This document shows positions 1-8,331 of a stretch of DNA of 64,000 nt, one piece after another; positions within the stretch are counted from its first letter, which is position 1, and each line of letters opens with the position of its first letter. The notes under the pieces were generated by a model. The model was given only the letters and a program-made list of their open reading frames with translations, was not told where the DNA came from and made no database searches. The stretch comes from Pseudomonadota bacterium (GTDB lineage: Bacteria; Pseudomonadota; Alphaproteobacteria; Rhizobiales; Hyphomicrobiaceae): the NCBI GenBank assembly GCA_018242215.1, contig JAFECG010000028.1, forward strand, positions 124,001-188,000, given 5' to 3'. The translations under genes were made by a program, and so were the position numbers.

Positions 1-1
1 C

Positions 2-676
2 GTTGGCCGAGAGCCGTCGGGGAGCCCGTTCAACTCCATCGTCCAGCTCGAACGTGAGCAGGGAATTCCCCGCAATCCTTTCATCAATGCCGGCGCCATC
101 GCCGTGACAGACGTCATCCTTTCCAGTCACCTTCCGCGGGAGGCCTTGGGAGAGATTTTGAGGTTCATGCAGTTTTTGGCAGACGATTCGTCGATCATGA
201 TCGATCACGAGGTCGCCGCCTCCGAGCATCGAACGGGCTTCCGGAACGCCGCTCTTGCAAATTATATGAAGTCATTCGGCATTCTCGATAATCCGGTCGA
301 CTTCATCCTGGGCGTCTATTTCCATCATTGCGCCATCGCCATGTCGTGTCGGCAATTGGCCCTGGCCGGTCGATTTCTTGCACAATTTGGCAGCAATCCC
401 TCGACCGGATACGCTGTCGTGCAACCCGAGCGAGCGCGTCGAATCAACGCTCTCATGCTGACCTGTGGCCACTACGACGGTTCGGGCGAATTTGCCTATC
501 GCGTCGGTCTGCCGGGAAAGAGCGGCGTCGGCGGCGGCATCATGGCCGTCGCACCGGGGAAGGCGTCGATTGCGGTCTGGTCGCCCGGCCTCGACGCTGT
601 GGGTAACTCGCAGTTGGGACAGATAGCGCTGGAGCGGCTTGCGAAGGAAATGGGCTGGTCGATCTTCGGCGCGTAG
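2..676 (+). CDS. glsA: Glutaminase, C-terminal part (5' end outside window)
   Basis: Hydrolyses glutamine to glutamate and ammonia in the cytoplasm. The reading frame is open from the left edge, so the gene starts before the window; about 224 residues are present of a family that is normally about 300-310. Visible family features are GREPSG and FNS near the start, [10 protein letters not shown], then [16 protein letters not shown], the glycine-rich segment typical of beta-lactamase-fold glutaminases, followed by the usual C-terminal helix. The N-terminal SxxK catalytic serine lies upstream and is not visible. It precedes a glutamine synthetase locus on the same strand, so the two ends of glutamine turnover lie together here. 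Confidence 0.93.
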   Translation, partial: VGREPSGSPFNSIVQLEREQGIPRNPFINAGAIAVTDVILSSHLPREALGEILRFMQFLADDSSIMIDHEVAASEHRTGFRNAALANYMKSFGILDNPVDFILGVYFHHCAIAMSCRQLALAGRFLAQFGSNPSTGYAVVQPERARRINALMLTCGHYDGSGEFAYRVGLPGKSGVGGGIMAVAPGKASIAVWSPGLDAVGNSQLGQIALERLAKEMGWSIFGA

Positions 677-915
677 TGCTGGATGACCTTCAACGCGTCT
701 GCGGCATCACAAGCGGAACGGTAACAGACGCAAAGGATTCGTCGGGATGCTACGGGGATGGGCCTGAGCCAGCGAAAAGCGAAATCCAGCGATTTTCAAT
801 ATTTATTGCGACTGGGCGCAGCACCCTGTCTCGCGCAAAAGGCCTAGAGTCCCTCTGCGCGACGGTCGGCTGATGTTCTCGCGGTTAGGATGAAGCCAAT
901 GCCGCTCTGTGCTCA

Positions 916-1116
916 TCAATTCCAACGCACAAGCCGTGCATCTTCTTCGATGGCGTCTTCATGATACCAGCAGCTGCCGAACTCTACTTTCCGAAAGTCC
1001 CATGCCGGCACAATCGCGTCGGCGGCCTTGACCAGGCGTTCGCCGTGCAAAGACGCACGTCCACCCTTAGGGAATTGATAGATCTTAGCGGTAGGTCTAA
1101 TCTGCCTTTCTTCCAT
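916..1116 (-). CDS. DUF2735 small protein beside glutamine synthetase II
   Basis: A 66-residue protein with the two signatures I associate with DUF2735: KIYQFPKGGR near residue 10 and WYHEDAI near residue 50. The start is the ATG at 1116, preceded by a strong GGAGAGAGG ribosome site; a longer frame upstream has no such site. The family is small, cytoplasmic and of unknown function. As I recall it is often found next to glnII in Rhizobiales, and here it is divergent from glnII across about 480 bases. A role linked to nitrogen status is inferred from position only. Confidence 0.75.
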   Translation of the reverse strand: MEERQIRPTAKIYQFPKGGRASLHGERLVKAADAIVPAWDFRKVEFGSCWYHEDAIEEDARLVRWN

Positions 1117-1598
1117 TTTTGCCTCTCTCCAAAGTCCCACCGATTGCACGACGCAACCCGGCTCGTCTTCCATTTTCGCCCGAAAAATCTGATGCCTCAA
1201 TTAAAATCAGCAATTGCCCATATTATGGGCATGCTTGGTTTTGCATCTTTCGGTAGCATCCCTACCGGCAGTGAACGCACGTCGTAACCAACGTGTTCCA
1301 CGCACTGCCTTGGCTCTGAGTGGGCGTGCTTCAGGCGAGGAGGTTGGATGCTGACAGACGATTCCCAGGTCGAGGGCGAATGTCCCCGTGCCGGGAATGC
1401 GCTCCGAAGCAGTTCTCAAGCGTCCGTTAACGGTGCGCGACGCACCGTCGGCCGCTCGCAATTGAACGCACTGCACCGTCAATGCCGGAACACCTTCGAT
1501 GCGCTCCGGCTGGATTCTGGCCCAGATGGCCAGTCGCGCCACCGGCAGCCGCGCACGAATTAGGAATTCACAGAGGTCAACTTAGGGAGCTGTCCAGA
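1117..1598. other. Divergent intergenic region, DUF2735 / glnII
   Basis: No convincing gene. Frames across it are short, lack ribosome sites and show no recognisable protein. It holds the inverted repeat at 1215-1231 and must contain the promoters for both flanking genes. I looked for a sigma-54 promoter, as expected for a nitrogen-regulated glnII, and found no GG-N10-GC pair in a good context. Confidence 0.5.
1215..1231. promoter_or_regulatory. Inverted repeat, possible operator of DUF2735/glnII
   Basis: TGCCCAT-att-ATGGGCA, perfect 7-bp arms around a 3-base centre. It lies about 100 bases upstream of the DUF2735 start and 370 upstream of glnII. The symmetry fits a dimeric regulator; no family can be assigned. 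Confidence 0.35.
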
Positions 1599-2636
1599 AT
1601 GACGAAGTATAAGCTTGAGTACATTTGGCTCGATGGCTACGCGCCGGTGCCCAACCTGCGTGGCAAGACGCAGATCAAGGAATACAGCTCGTTCCCTGAT
1701 CTCGCCGATCTCCCGCTCTGGGGCTTCGATGGCTCATCCACGAAGCAGGCCGAAGGCCACAGCTCCGACTGCGTGCTGAAGCCCGTCGCTCACTATCCCG
1801 ATCCGGCTCGCACCAACGGCGTGCTCGTGATGTGCGAAGTCATGATGCCCGATGGGGTTACGCCGCACTCAACGAACAGGCGCGCAACGATCCTCGATGA
1901 CTCGGGCGCCTGGTTCGGCTTCGAGCAGGAATACTTCTTCTACAAGAACGGCCGTCCGCTCGGCTTCCCGTCCGAAGGCTATCCGGCGCCGCAGGGCGAG
2001 TATTACACCGGCGTCGGCTACAAGAACGTCGGTGATGTCGCGCGCAGCATCGTCGAAGAACATCTTGATCAGTGCCTTGCTGCCGGCATCAACCACGAAG
2101 GCATCAATGCCGAAGTCGCCAAGGGCCAGTGGGAATTCCAGATCTTCGGAAAGGGTTCCAAGAAAGCCGCTGATGAAATGTGGATGGCGCGCTACCTACT
2201 CCTTCGTCTGACGGAAAAGTACGGCATCGACATTGAGTTCCATTGCAAGCCGCTCGGCGACACGGATTGGAACGGCTCGGGCATGCACTGTAACTTCTCG
2301 ACCGAGTACATGCGCACGGTCGGTGGCAAGGACTACTTCGAATCGCTGATGAAGGCGTTCGATAAGAACCTGATGGATCACATTGCCGTCTACGGGCCGG
2401 ACAACGACAAGCGTTTGACAGGCAAGCACGAGACCGCGCCGTGGAACAAGTTTAGCTACGGTGTCGCCGATCGTGGCGCCTCGATCCGCGTCCCGCACTC
2501 GTTCGTCAAGAATGGGTACAAAGGATACCTTGAGGATCGCCGTCCGAACTCGCAGGGCGATCCATACGCGATCGCGTCCCAGGTCCTGAAGACGATCTCG
2601 GAAGTTCCCGTCGCCGCTGCTGCGAAAGCCGCTTAA
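1599..2636 (+). CDS. glnII: Glutamine synthetase type II
   Basis: ATP-dependent synthesis of glutamine from glutamate and ammonium, of the eukaryote-like GSII family found as a second enzyme in rhizobia and relatives. The 345 residues match the usual GSII length and are collinear with rhizobial GlnII throughout. Recognisable segments are WLDGYAPVPNLRGKT at the N terminus, WGFDGSS, FGFEQEYFF, INAEVAKGQWEFQ, GSGMHCNFST and NKFSYGVADRGASIRVP. GSII lacks the adenylylation control of GlnA. The start at 1599 gives the conserved MTKYKLEYIW terminus with AGGGAG upstream; a 39-residue upstream extension in the same frame is not conserved. Together with the glutaminase and DUF2735 genes it makes a small nitrogen-assimilation cluster. 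Confidence 0.96.
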   Translation: MTKYKLEYIWLDGYAPVPNLRGKTQIKEYSSFPDLADLPLWGFDGSSTKQAEGHSSDCVLKPVAHYPDPARTNGVLVMCEVMMPDGVTPHSTNRRATILDDSGAWFGFEQEYFFYKNGRPLGFPSEGYPAPQGEYYTGVGYKNVGDVARSIVEEHLDQCLAAGINHEGINAEVAKGQWEFQIFGKGSKKAADEMWMARYLLLRLTEKYGIDIEFHCKPLGDTDWNGSGMHCNFSTEYMRTVGGKDYFESLMKAFDKNLMDHIAVYGPDNDKRLTGKHETAPWNKFSYGVADRGASIRVPHSFVKNGYKGYLEDRRPNSQGDPYAIASQVLKTISEVPVAAAAKAA

Positions 2637-2646
2637 TCGTCTTTGT

Positions 2647-2678
2647 CATGGCGCCGGCTTTCACCGGTCGGCGCCATG
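2647..2678 (+). terminator. Hairpin after glnII
   Basis: CATGGCGCCG and CGGCGCCATG form perfect 10-bp arms around a 12-base loop, beginning 11 bases after the glnII stop. No T-run follows, so it is either a weak terminator or an mRNA-end stabiliser; it could serve either strand. Confidence 0.55.
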
Positions 2679-2817
2679 AGTCTATCTGGATGAAACATCT
2701 GGTGCTGAGACGACGGCTGCAAAAGGGGGTGCGCGTCGCCTCTTGCAATCGACGATCGCGCGGATCTCGTGTTGGCCCCCGGCGGCCGGGCTATCCCGAA
2801 AAAGGGAAGGCGGTTCT

Positions 2818-3717
2818 TCACTGAAGATTGGATGACCGTCGGTAGAGGAGCGCCGACTTCCGGGCGTGCGAATAGTATCGCCGATGTTTTCCCTTTCGCG
2901 CGACCTGCCTCACCACGGGCTTGGGCGGCGGTGGAGCGACATCCGCAACCAGTTGAACCGGTGTTTTGGCTTTCAATTGGACGACCTTATATCCGCCCGC
3001 TTTCAGCTTTTGGAGGATCGTCGGAACGGCATCGGCGGTCCACTTATGAATGTCGTGCATCAGGATGATGCCGCGGCCTCGCTTCTTGAGCCCCGCCATT
3101 ATGCGCGCGATGACGGGCGCTGAGCTGCGCACGCGCCAATCGGAAGAATCGATGTCGATCGCGAACTGTCCAATATTGCGGCTCTTGAAATAATCTTCCG
3201 TGATCTTGCTGCTGCTCAAATAGGGATAGCGGAAGAAAGGCGCGACGGGCTCCGGGCTGTTCTTTTGCACGATGTCGAAAGTAGCTTCGACCTCATGCGT
3301 CACCTCCGGCAACGTCAGCCGAGCCATGTTCGGATGAGTCCACGAATGGATGCCGATGGTGTGTCCGGCTTCCGCGACCTCCTTGACGATCTCGGGATGC
3401 ACGGCGACCATCTCTCCGACCATGAAGAATGTCGCCTTCGTGCATTCTTTCGCGAGAGCAGCAAGAACTTCACGCGTGTCGTTCGGAGAAGGACCGTCGT
3501 CGAAAGTTAACACCACTTCCCCGGGCGCCAGAAAATTCGGATCTCCGTGTGGCTCGCCGAACCAGGGACCGCCCGTCGTATCCACTTCTATGATGCGCGA
3601 TACGCCGAGCGCACCGGCGGGACAGGAAGCATCTTCCGCCCGGGCTTCCGGCGGCGGCAATGCAAGAACTGCTGTCGCGATTGACAGACACAGGCTGATC
3701 TTCCCTATCACGTGCAT
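2818..3717 (-). CDS. Secreted polysaccharide deacetylase (NodB-fold)
   Basis: Carbohydrate esterase family 4 type enzyme removing N- or O-acetyl groups from a polysaccharide such as peptidoglycan, chitooligomer or exopolysaccharide. The 299-residue product has a signal peptide (about 1-27, ending ARA), then motif 1 TFDDGP at 71-76 and motif 2 HSWTH at 124-128, whose aspartate and two histidines bind the metal. FRYPY and LMHDIH further along are the later conserved motifs. The tail is rich in proline, then basic and tyrosine-rich. The start at 3717 places the signal peptide at the N terminus; a frame opening 16 codons upstream is not needed. It is divergent from the SH3 protein, so both may act on the cell envelope. 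The substrate is unknown. Confidence 0.88.
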   Translation of the reverse strand: MHVIGKISLCLSIATAVLALPPPEARAEDASCPAGALGVSRIIEVDTTGGPWFGEPHGDPNFLAPGEVVLTFDDGPSPNDTREVLAALAKECTKATFFMVGEMVAVHPEIVKEVAEAGHTIGIHSWTHPNMARLTLPEVTHEVEATFDIVQKNSPEPVAPFFRYPYLSSSKITEDYFKSRNIGQFAIDIDSSDWRVRSSAPVIARIMAGLKKRGRGIILMHDIHKWTADAVPTILQKLKAGGYKVVQLKAKTPVQLVADVAPPPPKPVVRQVARKGKHRRYYSHARKSALLYRRSSNLQ

Positions 3718-4018
3718 GTTGCCCACCCCCGGAGGGCCAAAGAAAAGAGATCCGAGCGCCACCAAATTCCGCGTTCGGGGCCGGACTTGTGCGCGGCCGA
3801 TGCCGGCTCGTCAATACAACACATGTGGGACCGCTGCGCAGGCCGGTGGCTGCAATGGGCCGTCCCTCCGTGCCGCGAAATCTCCATACGCGAATAACGG
3901 TAGCAAAAAAACAAAGCCGCCGTTTAGCTTTATGCAGCCGATTATTTACCGGGCCGCAATCGAATCTCTGCCACACTTCCCTAGCAAAGTCCTTAACGAG
4001 GGCCGACTAGGAGTTGAC

Positions 4019-5053
4019 GTGCGGAAGTTCCTTTTATTGTTGGGGTGTTTTGCCGCGAGTCCTCTTACTGCTGGGGAGACGACGCTCTCGGGCGAGGCGA
4101 TCAAGACCACGCTGAGTGGCTCGCTTTTGGCGCTCGATACGCCGATCGGCACGACGGTGTCCGTCCGCATCAATCATGACGGCTTGATGTCGGGCGAGGC
4201 CGGCGCACTCGGTGCCGTACTAGGGTCCGCGAAGGACCGCGGGCGCTGGTGGGTTGAGAGCAACCGCGTGTGCTTCAAATGGTTTCGCTGGTTCGACGCG
4301 GAGCCGCGCTGCGTCACGATCAGTCTTGATGGCAAACGCTTTACTTGGCAGCGCGAGGACGGGGATACCGGGACCGGCACGATCATCGAGCAAGGAAAGT
4401 CGATCGAGAAGCCCCGAGCGATCGTCGCCGAAGCCGTAAAACCTGTTGGTCCAAAGAGCCCGGCGAAAAAGGTCGAGATCGCTGCCGCCACACCAAGGCT
4501 GGAATCAAGATCGGAAACGATCGCACCGAAGTCCGGTGCGCAGCATACCGCGAAGGAACTCGCCGGAGCCGCGCCGAAGACGACCGTGGAGCCCGCTCAG
4601 CCAGCGACGACGACGGTCGCCTTCCGCGTGCCCCACCCACACCTTGCTGTTCGTCCGAAACATCAGGCCAAAATCGCGGTCGCGTCCGTCAAACCCCAAT
4701 TTTTTGCTTCGGCAAAAGTCGCCCCGGCGAAGGTCGCTCCAGCAAAGGTCGCGCCGGCAAAAGTCGCGTCCGCGAAAGTCGAGAAACTGGACCGAAAGCC
4801 GTTCCGGGTCGCAGGCGTTGAACCATCCGACGTCTTGAATATCCGGAATGGCCCGTCGCAGGATTACGAGTCGGTCGGCGGAATTCCACCAGACACTCGC
4901 GGCATCACGATCACCGGGCCGTGCCTGAACGATTGGTGCCCCGTGAAGCACCGCACCCTGATCGGGTGGGTGAACCGGCGCTATCTTGCAGAAGAGACGG
5001 CTTCCGAGACAAGCGCCGCCAATATCCCGAATTATTGGGACGCTTCGCCCTAA
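4019..5053 (+). CDS. Secreted SH3-domain protein with lysine/alanine repeat linker
   Basis: Probably a periplasmic cell-wall-associated protein. The GTG at 4019 follows AGGAG at a 5-base spacing and opens straight into a signal peptide (KFLLLLGCFAAS, about 20 residues). An N-terminal domain of about 110 residues has no family I recognise. A long low-complexity linker rich in K, A, P and E follows, containing nearly five copies of AKVAP at about residues 232-255. A bacterial SH3 domain lies at about 262-325 (LNIRNGPSQDYESVGGIP to WCPVKHRTLIGWVNRRYL). A much longer frame extends upstream over the deacetylase gene but is antisense shadow. Function is unproven; SH3 domains of this type usually bind peptidoglycan. 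Confidence 0.75.
   Translation: MRKFLLLLGCFAASPLTAGETTLSGEAIKTTLSGSLLALDTPIGTTVSVRINHDGLMSGEAGALGAVLGSAKDRGRWWVESNRVCFKWFRWFDAEPRCVTISLDGKRFTWQREDGDTGTGTIIEQGKSIEKPRAIVAEAVKPVGPKSPAKKVEIAAATPRLESRSETIAPKSGAQHTAKELAGAAPKTTVEPAQPATTTVAFRVPHPHLAVRPKHQAKIAVASVKPQFFASAKVAPAKVAPAKVAPAKVASAKVEKLDRKPFRVAGVEPSDVLNIRNGPSQDYESVGGIPPDTRGITITGPCLNDWCPVKHRTLIGWVNRRYLAEETASETSAANIPNYWDASP
4712..4783 (+). repeat. 15-bp in-frame repeat encoding AKVAP
   Basis: Four full units of about GCAAAAGTCGCGCCG plus a partial fifth, in frame in the linker of the SH3 protein. Third positions differ between units, so it is an old, protein-level repeat rather than a recent expansion. Confidence 0.85.
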
Positions 5054-5342
5054 TCTCTTTGAGTTCGCGCTGCAGCAAACCGACACGCTCGCGAGTGCGG
5101 ACGCGTTTGTCATGAATGGACAGCGCCTGCGAGTGCAGCTGATGAAGCGGTGCCGATTGAAGGAAAAGGGCGCGCAGCGAGATCCTGTCAATCACGAATT
5201 CTCGCGTTCGTGTGAAGATTCGCGTTGACTCCGTGATGTCCTTGCTCAATCTTCCCGGCTGGGAATGGAATCTCCCGTATAACCGCCCCGATGGCTGATG
5301 ATTCCTACTGCGTTGATGTCCTCATTCTTCGAGTGAGGCCGC

Positions 5343-5368
5343 GGTAGGGATTTGTTCGCATTCCTACC
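5343..5368 (+). promoter_or_regulatory. Inverted repeat GGTAGGGA/TTCCTACC upstream of xoxF
   Basis: GGTAGGGA and TTCCTACC can pair over 8 positions (one G-T) around a 10-base loop. It is about 180 bases before the xoxF start. It could be an operator or, if transcribed, a leader hairpin; the right arm is shared with a nearby direct repeat. Confidence 0.45.
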
Positions 5369-5508
5369 ACGGGGGAGGCGTGTCTCTTTCATCAACTCAG
5401 AAGTCGGGGGGATGAAGGAGACAGTCGAGCGGTTGAGCTTTCCACGCTTGCAACCCCTCTCTTCTGACTTCCTTTCATCCCTCCGGCGACGGCCGAGTGG
5501 GCTCAGCT

Positions 5509-5528
5509 GCGTCGCATAGTAGCGACGC
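5509..5528 (+). promoter_or_regulatory. Inverted repeat just upstream of xoxF ribosome site
   Basis: GCGTCGC-atagta-GCGACGC, perfect 7-bp arms. It ends 9 bases before the GGAGG ribosome site, so as RNA it would form a stable stem directly next to the initiation region, and as DNA a dimeric operator. Either would affect xoxF output. Confidence 0.5.
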
Positions 5529-5546
5529 TAGCATATGGAGGAAGTA

Positions 5547-7367
5547 ATGAGGAAGTGGGCTAGTTCCACGGCCGCCGTTGCTCTGCTCGCGATTTCGTCG
5601 CCGGCCTGGGCCAACGAGGACGTGATGAAACTCTCGAGCGACCCGAACAACTGGGCGATCCAGTCCGGGGATTACAGCGGCCACCGCTATTCGAAGCTCG
5701 ACCAGATCACGACCGACAACGTCGGGCAGCTAAAAGTGGCTTGGACGTTCTCGACGGGCGTTCTTCGTGGCCACGAAGGCGGTCCGCTCGTCATCGGCGA
5801 CGTGATGTACCTCCACACGGCGTTCCCGAACATCGTGTATGCCTTGAACCTTGCCGACGAGCAGAAGATCATCTGGAAGTACGTTCCGAAGCAGGACCCA
5901 TCGGTCATCCCGGTGATGTGCTGTGACACGGTCAACCGTGGCGTCCAGTATGCTGAAGGCAAGATCTTCCTCCATCAGGCCGATACGTCGCTCGTCGCTC
6001 TCGACGCGAAGACGGGTAAGGAACTGTGGAAGGTCGTCGACGGCGATCCGAAGAAGGGTGAAACCGGTACCGGTGCTCCGCTCGTCGTGAAGGACAAAGT
6101 CCTGATCGGCATCTCGGGCGCCGAGTTTGGCGTTCGCTGCCATCTCACCGCCTACGACATCAATAGCGGTAAGAAGGTCTGGCGCGCCTACTCGATGGGT
6201 CCGGATAAGGACATCCTTGTCGATCCGGAGAAGACGATGTCGCTCGGCAAGCCGGTCGGCAAGAACTCGTCGCTCAAGACGTGGAACGGCGATGAATGGA
6301 AGATCGGTGGCGGTTCGACCTGGGGCTACATGGCCTACGATCCGGACCTGAACCTCGTCTACTACGGGACGGGCAACCCCTCCACCTGGAACCCCGCTCA
6401 GCGTGCGGGACCGGATGGCAAGCCGATCGATCAGAAGTGGTCGATGACCTACTTCGCGCGTGACGTCGACACCGGTATCGCCAAGTGGGCGTACCAGATG
6501 ACGCCGTTCGACGAGTGGGACTATGACGGCATCAACGAGTCGCTGCTCGCCACACTCGATATCAAGGGCGAAAAGCATAAGACGCTTACGCACTTCGACC
6601 GTAACGGCTTTGCCTACACGATCGATCGTGTGACGGGTGAACCTCTCGTTGCCGAGAAGTACGACCCGGTCGTGAACTGGGCCACCGGTATCGATCTCGA
6701 CAAGTCGAGCCCGAACTATGGTCGTCCCATCCGCGTGAAGAAGTATTCTACCTTTGCCAATGGTCCGGACTTCAACACGAAGGGCATCTGCCCTGCGGCT
6801 CTCGGCACCAAGGACCAGCAGCCGGCTTCGTACTCGGAGCTGACTGGCCTGTTCTACGTTCCGACGAACCACGTGTGCATGGACTACGAACCCTTCAAGG
6901 TCTCGTATACGGCGGGTCAGCCTTATGTCGGCGCCACGCTCTCCATGTTCCCTGGACCCGACAAGCCGACGCGTATGGGTAACTTCATCGCGTGGGACGG
7001 TGCCACGGGCAAGATCGTGTGGTCCGACCCTGAGCAGTTCTCGGTCTGGTCAGGTGCTCTGACGACAGCCGGCGGCGTCGCCTTCTACGGCACGCTCGAA
7101 GGCTACTTCAAAGCCGTCGACCAGAAGACCGGCAAGGAGCTGTTCAAGTTCAAGACGCCGTCGGGCATCATCGGTAACGCGATGACCTACATGCACGGTG
7201 GCAAACAGTACGTCGCCGTGTTCTCGGGCGTTGGTGGCTGGGCCGGTATCGGTCTTGCTGCTGGCTTGACGAACCCGACCGATGGTCTTGGCGCCGTCGG
7301 CGGTTACGCCGGCCTGTCGGAGTACACCAACCTCGGCGGTTCGCTGACCGTCTTCTCGCTGCCATAG
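5547..7367 (+). CDS. xoxF: Lanthanide-dependent PQQ methanol dehydrogenase XoxF
   Basis: Periplasmic oxidation of methanol (to formaldehyde or formate) with PQQ and a rare-earth ion, passing electrons to a c-type cytochrome. The 606-residue precursor has a 22-residue signal peptide ending AWA and the eight-bladed PQQ propeller. The adjacent-cysteine disulfide MCCD is present. The catalytic region reads [10 protein letters not shown]: Asp325 is the catalytic base (mature position about 303), and Asp327 two residues on is the extra lanthanide ligand that marks XoxF; MxaF in this window has alanine there. The start at 5547 follows GGAGGA; an in-frame ATG four codons earlier overlaps that site and is less likely. 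No xoxG cytochrome or xoxJ gene adjoins it. Confidence 0.97.
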   Translation: MRKWASSTAAVALLAISSPAWANEDVMKLSSDPNNWAIQSGDYSGHRYSKLDQITTDNVGQLKVAWTFSTGVLRGHEGGPLVIGDVMYLHTAFPNIVYALNLADEQKIIWKYVPKQDPSVIPVMCCDTVNRGVQYAEGKIFLHQADTSLVALDAKTGKELWKVVDGDPKKGETGTGAPLVVKDKVLIGISGAEFGVRCHLTAYDINSGKKVWRAYSMGPDKDILVDPEKTMSLGKPVGKNSSLKTWNGDEWKIGGGSTWGYMAYDPDLNLVYYGTGNPSTWNPAQRAGPDGKPIDQKWSMTYFARDVDTGIAKWAYQMTPFDEWDYDGINESLLATLDIKGEKHKTLTHFDRNGFAYTIDRVTGEPLVAEKYDPVVNWATGIDLDKSSPNYGRPIRVKKYSTFANGPDFNTKGICPAALGTKDQQPASYSELTGLFYVPTNHVCMDYEPFKVSYTAGQPYVGATLSMFPGPDKPTRMGNFIAWDGATGKIVWSDPEQFSVWSGALTTAGGVAFYGTLEGYFKAVDQKTGKELFKFKTPSGIIGNAMTYMHGGKQYVAVFSGVGGWAGIGLAAGLTNPTDGLGAVGGYAGLSEYTNLGGSLTVFSLP

Positions 7368-7410
7368 CGCTTCCTCCGTAAAGAAAGAAGCTAGGCTGCG
7401 AGCAACTTGG

Positions 7411-7432
7411 CCGGCGCGTGACGACGCGCCGG
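7411..7432 (+). terminator. GC-rich hairpin after xoxF
   Basis: CCGGCGCGT-gacg-ACGCGCCGG, 9-bp perfect arms, 44 bases after the xoxF stop, followed by only a short TCCTTT. It is the first of two hairpins in tandem between xoxF and the convergent nitroreductase gene. Confidence 0.7.
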
Positions 7433-7450
7433 TCCTTTGGCGCAAAGAAA

Positions 7451-7486
7451 ACGGCCGAGCCCGAACGGCTTGGCCGTCTCCTTTTT
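7451..7486 (+). terminator. Rho-independent terminator after xoxF
   Basis: An 11-bp stem (ACGGCCGAGCC pairing with GGCTTGGCCGT, one G-T pair) with loop CGAAC, followed by CTCCTTTTTC. This is the stronger of the two hairpins and probably ends xoxF transcription. Confidence 0.8.
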
Positions 7487-7536
7487 CAGGACGGTCCAAT
7501 TGGCGGAGTGCGGTTCGCATTGCAGATGACCGTGTC

Positions 7537-8088
7537 TCATCGACTCCAGACAACCTTCGGCGTCTCTCTCGGCGTCGGCGCAGCCAGCGCTGCGGGATAG
7601 CCGAGGATGATCGGAGCGACAGGATGCCATTCCGCCGGAATTCCGAGCTCACCCTTTACAGCCGGATCGTTGAGCCAGGGTCGCGAGAGACCGATCCAAC
7701 AGGTGCCGAGACCCTTGGCATGGGCCGCAAGCATCAGGCTTTCGGCGGCAAGGCAACAATCTTCGAAAGACTGGCTCTCGCCGTTGATGGCACAAATGAC
7801 GATAAGGGCAGCTGCGCCATGAAAAATTTTGAAGTTCGGATCGAGCGCGCGCTCTCTCATTCGTGAATCGGCAGGGAGATGTGCCGCGGCATAAGCTTTT
7901 GCCTCGGGATCCAGCGCCTCCAAACGGGCCGCGCCTGGAACGACGACAAAAGCCCAAGGCTGCAGATTTATCGCACTCGGCGCCAAAGTGGCCGCCGCGA
8001 TCAGCTCCTCGATGACACCTGTCCCGACCGGCTGCGCCGTGAATTGGCGGATTGCACGCCGGCTACGCAAGCCTTCCATAAGCTCCAT
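7537..8088 (-). CDS. Nitroreductase-family flavoprotein
   Basis: FMN-dependent NAD(P)H oxidoreductase fold; the substrate is unknown. The 183 residues are typical for the family. Near the N terminus RSRRAIRQF supplies the FMN phosphate contacts, APSAINLQPW is the conserved second FMN segment, and LAAHAKGLGTCWIG and PVAPIILGYP are the usual C-terminal motifs. It is convergent with xoxF, separated by terminators, and has its own promoter in the 240 bases shared with the marR gene. There is no sign that it belongs to methanol oxidation. Confidence 0.88.
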   Translation of the reverse strand: MELMEGLRSRRAIRQFTAQPVGTGVIEELIAAATLAPSAINLQPWAFVVVPGAARLEALDPEAKAYAAAHLPADSRMRERALDPNFKIFHGAAALIVICAINGESQSFEDCCLAAESLMLAAHAKGLGTCWIGLSRPWLNDPAVKGELGIPAEWHPVAPIILGYPAALAAPTPRETPKVVWSR

Positions 8089-8294
8089 GGCGATCTCCTG
8101 TGTTTTCTAATTCTATCGAAGAACCAAGGGGATGGCGCGTTGATGCAGGGCAAACCAGCGTGTTCCGGCATTCTCTCAGATCGCATTCCCTAAGCCTTGC
8201 GCTCCTCATGTCATAAGGTTCGCGCCGCCTCGATCCGTGACGTTCCGTGGATAAATGCGGGAAACCCCTTGATCGCGCAGAAAGCCACCTTATT

Positions 8295-8308
8295 ATAAGC
8301 TTGCTTAT
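8295..8308 (+). promoter_or_regulatory. MarR-type operator
   Basis: ATAAGC-TT-GCTTAT, perfect inverted repeat, 24 bases upstream of the marR-like GTG start and directly before its ribosome site TAGGAGG. Size and position fit autorepression of the regulator-efflux operon. Confidence 0.65.
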
Positions 8309-8331
8309 GATTTAGGAGGCCTAGTCCTCTC

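Larger units (their letters stand above)
5054..5546 (+). promoter_or_regulatory. Long upstream region of xoxF
   Basis: About 490 bases without a supported gene, unusually long for this packed region. It contains AATCTTCCCGG at 5248-5258, the exact reverse complement of an 11-base string upstream of lanM. It also contains ATTCCTAC twice as a direct repeat (5301 and 5361), a GGTAGG hairpin (5343-5368) and an inverted repeat just before the ribosome site (5509-5528). This suggests complex control of xoxF, which is lanthanide-regulated in other methylotrophs. No -35/-10 pair could be assigned with confidence. Confidence 0.6.

Noticed and set aside
1227-1248. Possible sigma-54 promoter for glnII
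   Set aside because: GG and GC dinucleotides present but spacing is 13-14, not 10.
3350-4018. Upstream extension of the SH3-protein frame
   Set aside because: Lies antisense over the deacetylase gene; GTG 4019 has a ribosome site and begins a signal peptide.
4712-4783. Direct repeats considered as a CRISPR-like array
   Set aside because: Contiguous 15-bp units with no spacers, in frame within a coding linker.
5730-6872. 380-residue open frame antisense to xoxF
   Set aside because: Low-stop shadow of a strongly biased GC-rich gene; arginine- and valine-rich, no motif, no ribosome site.
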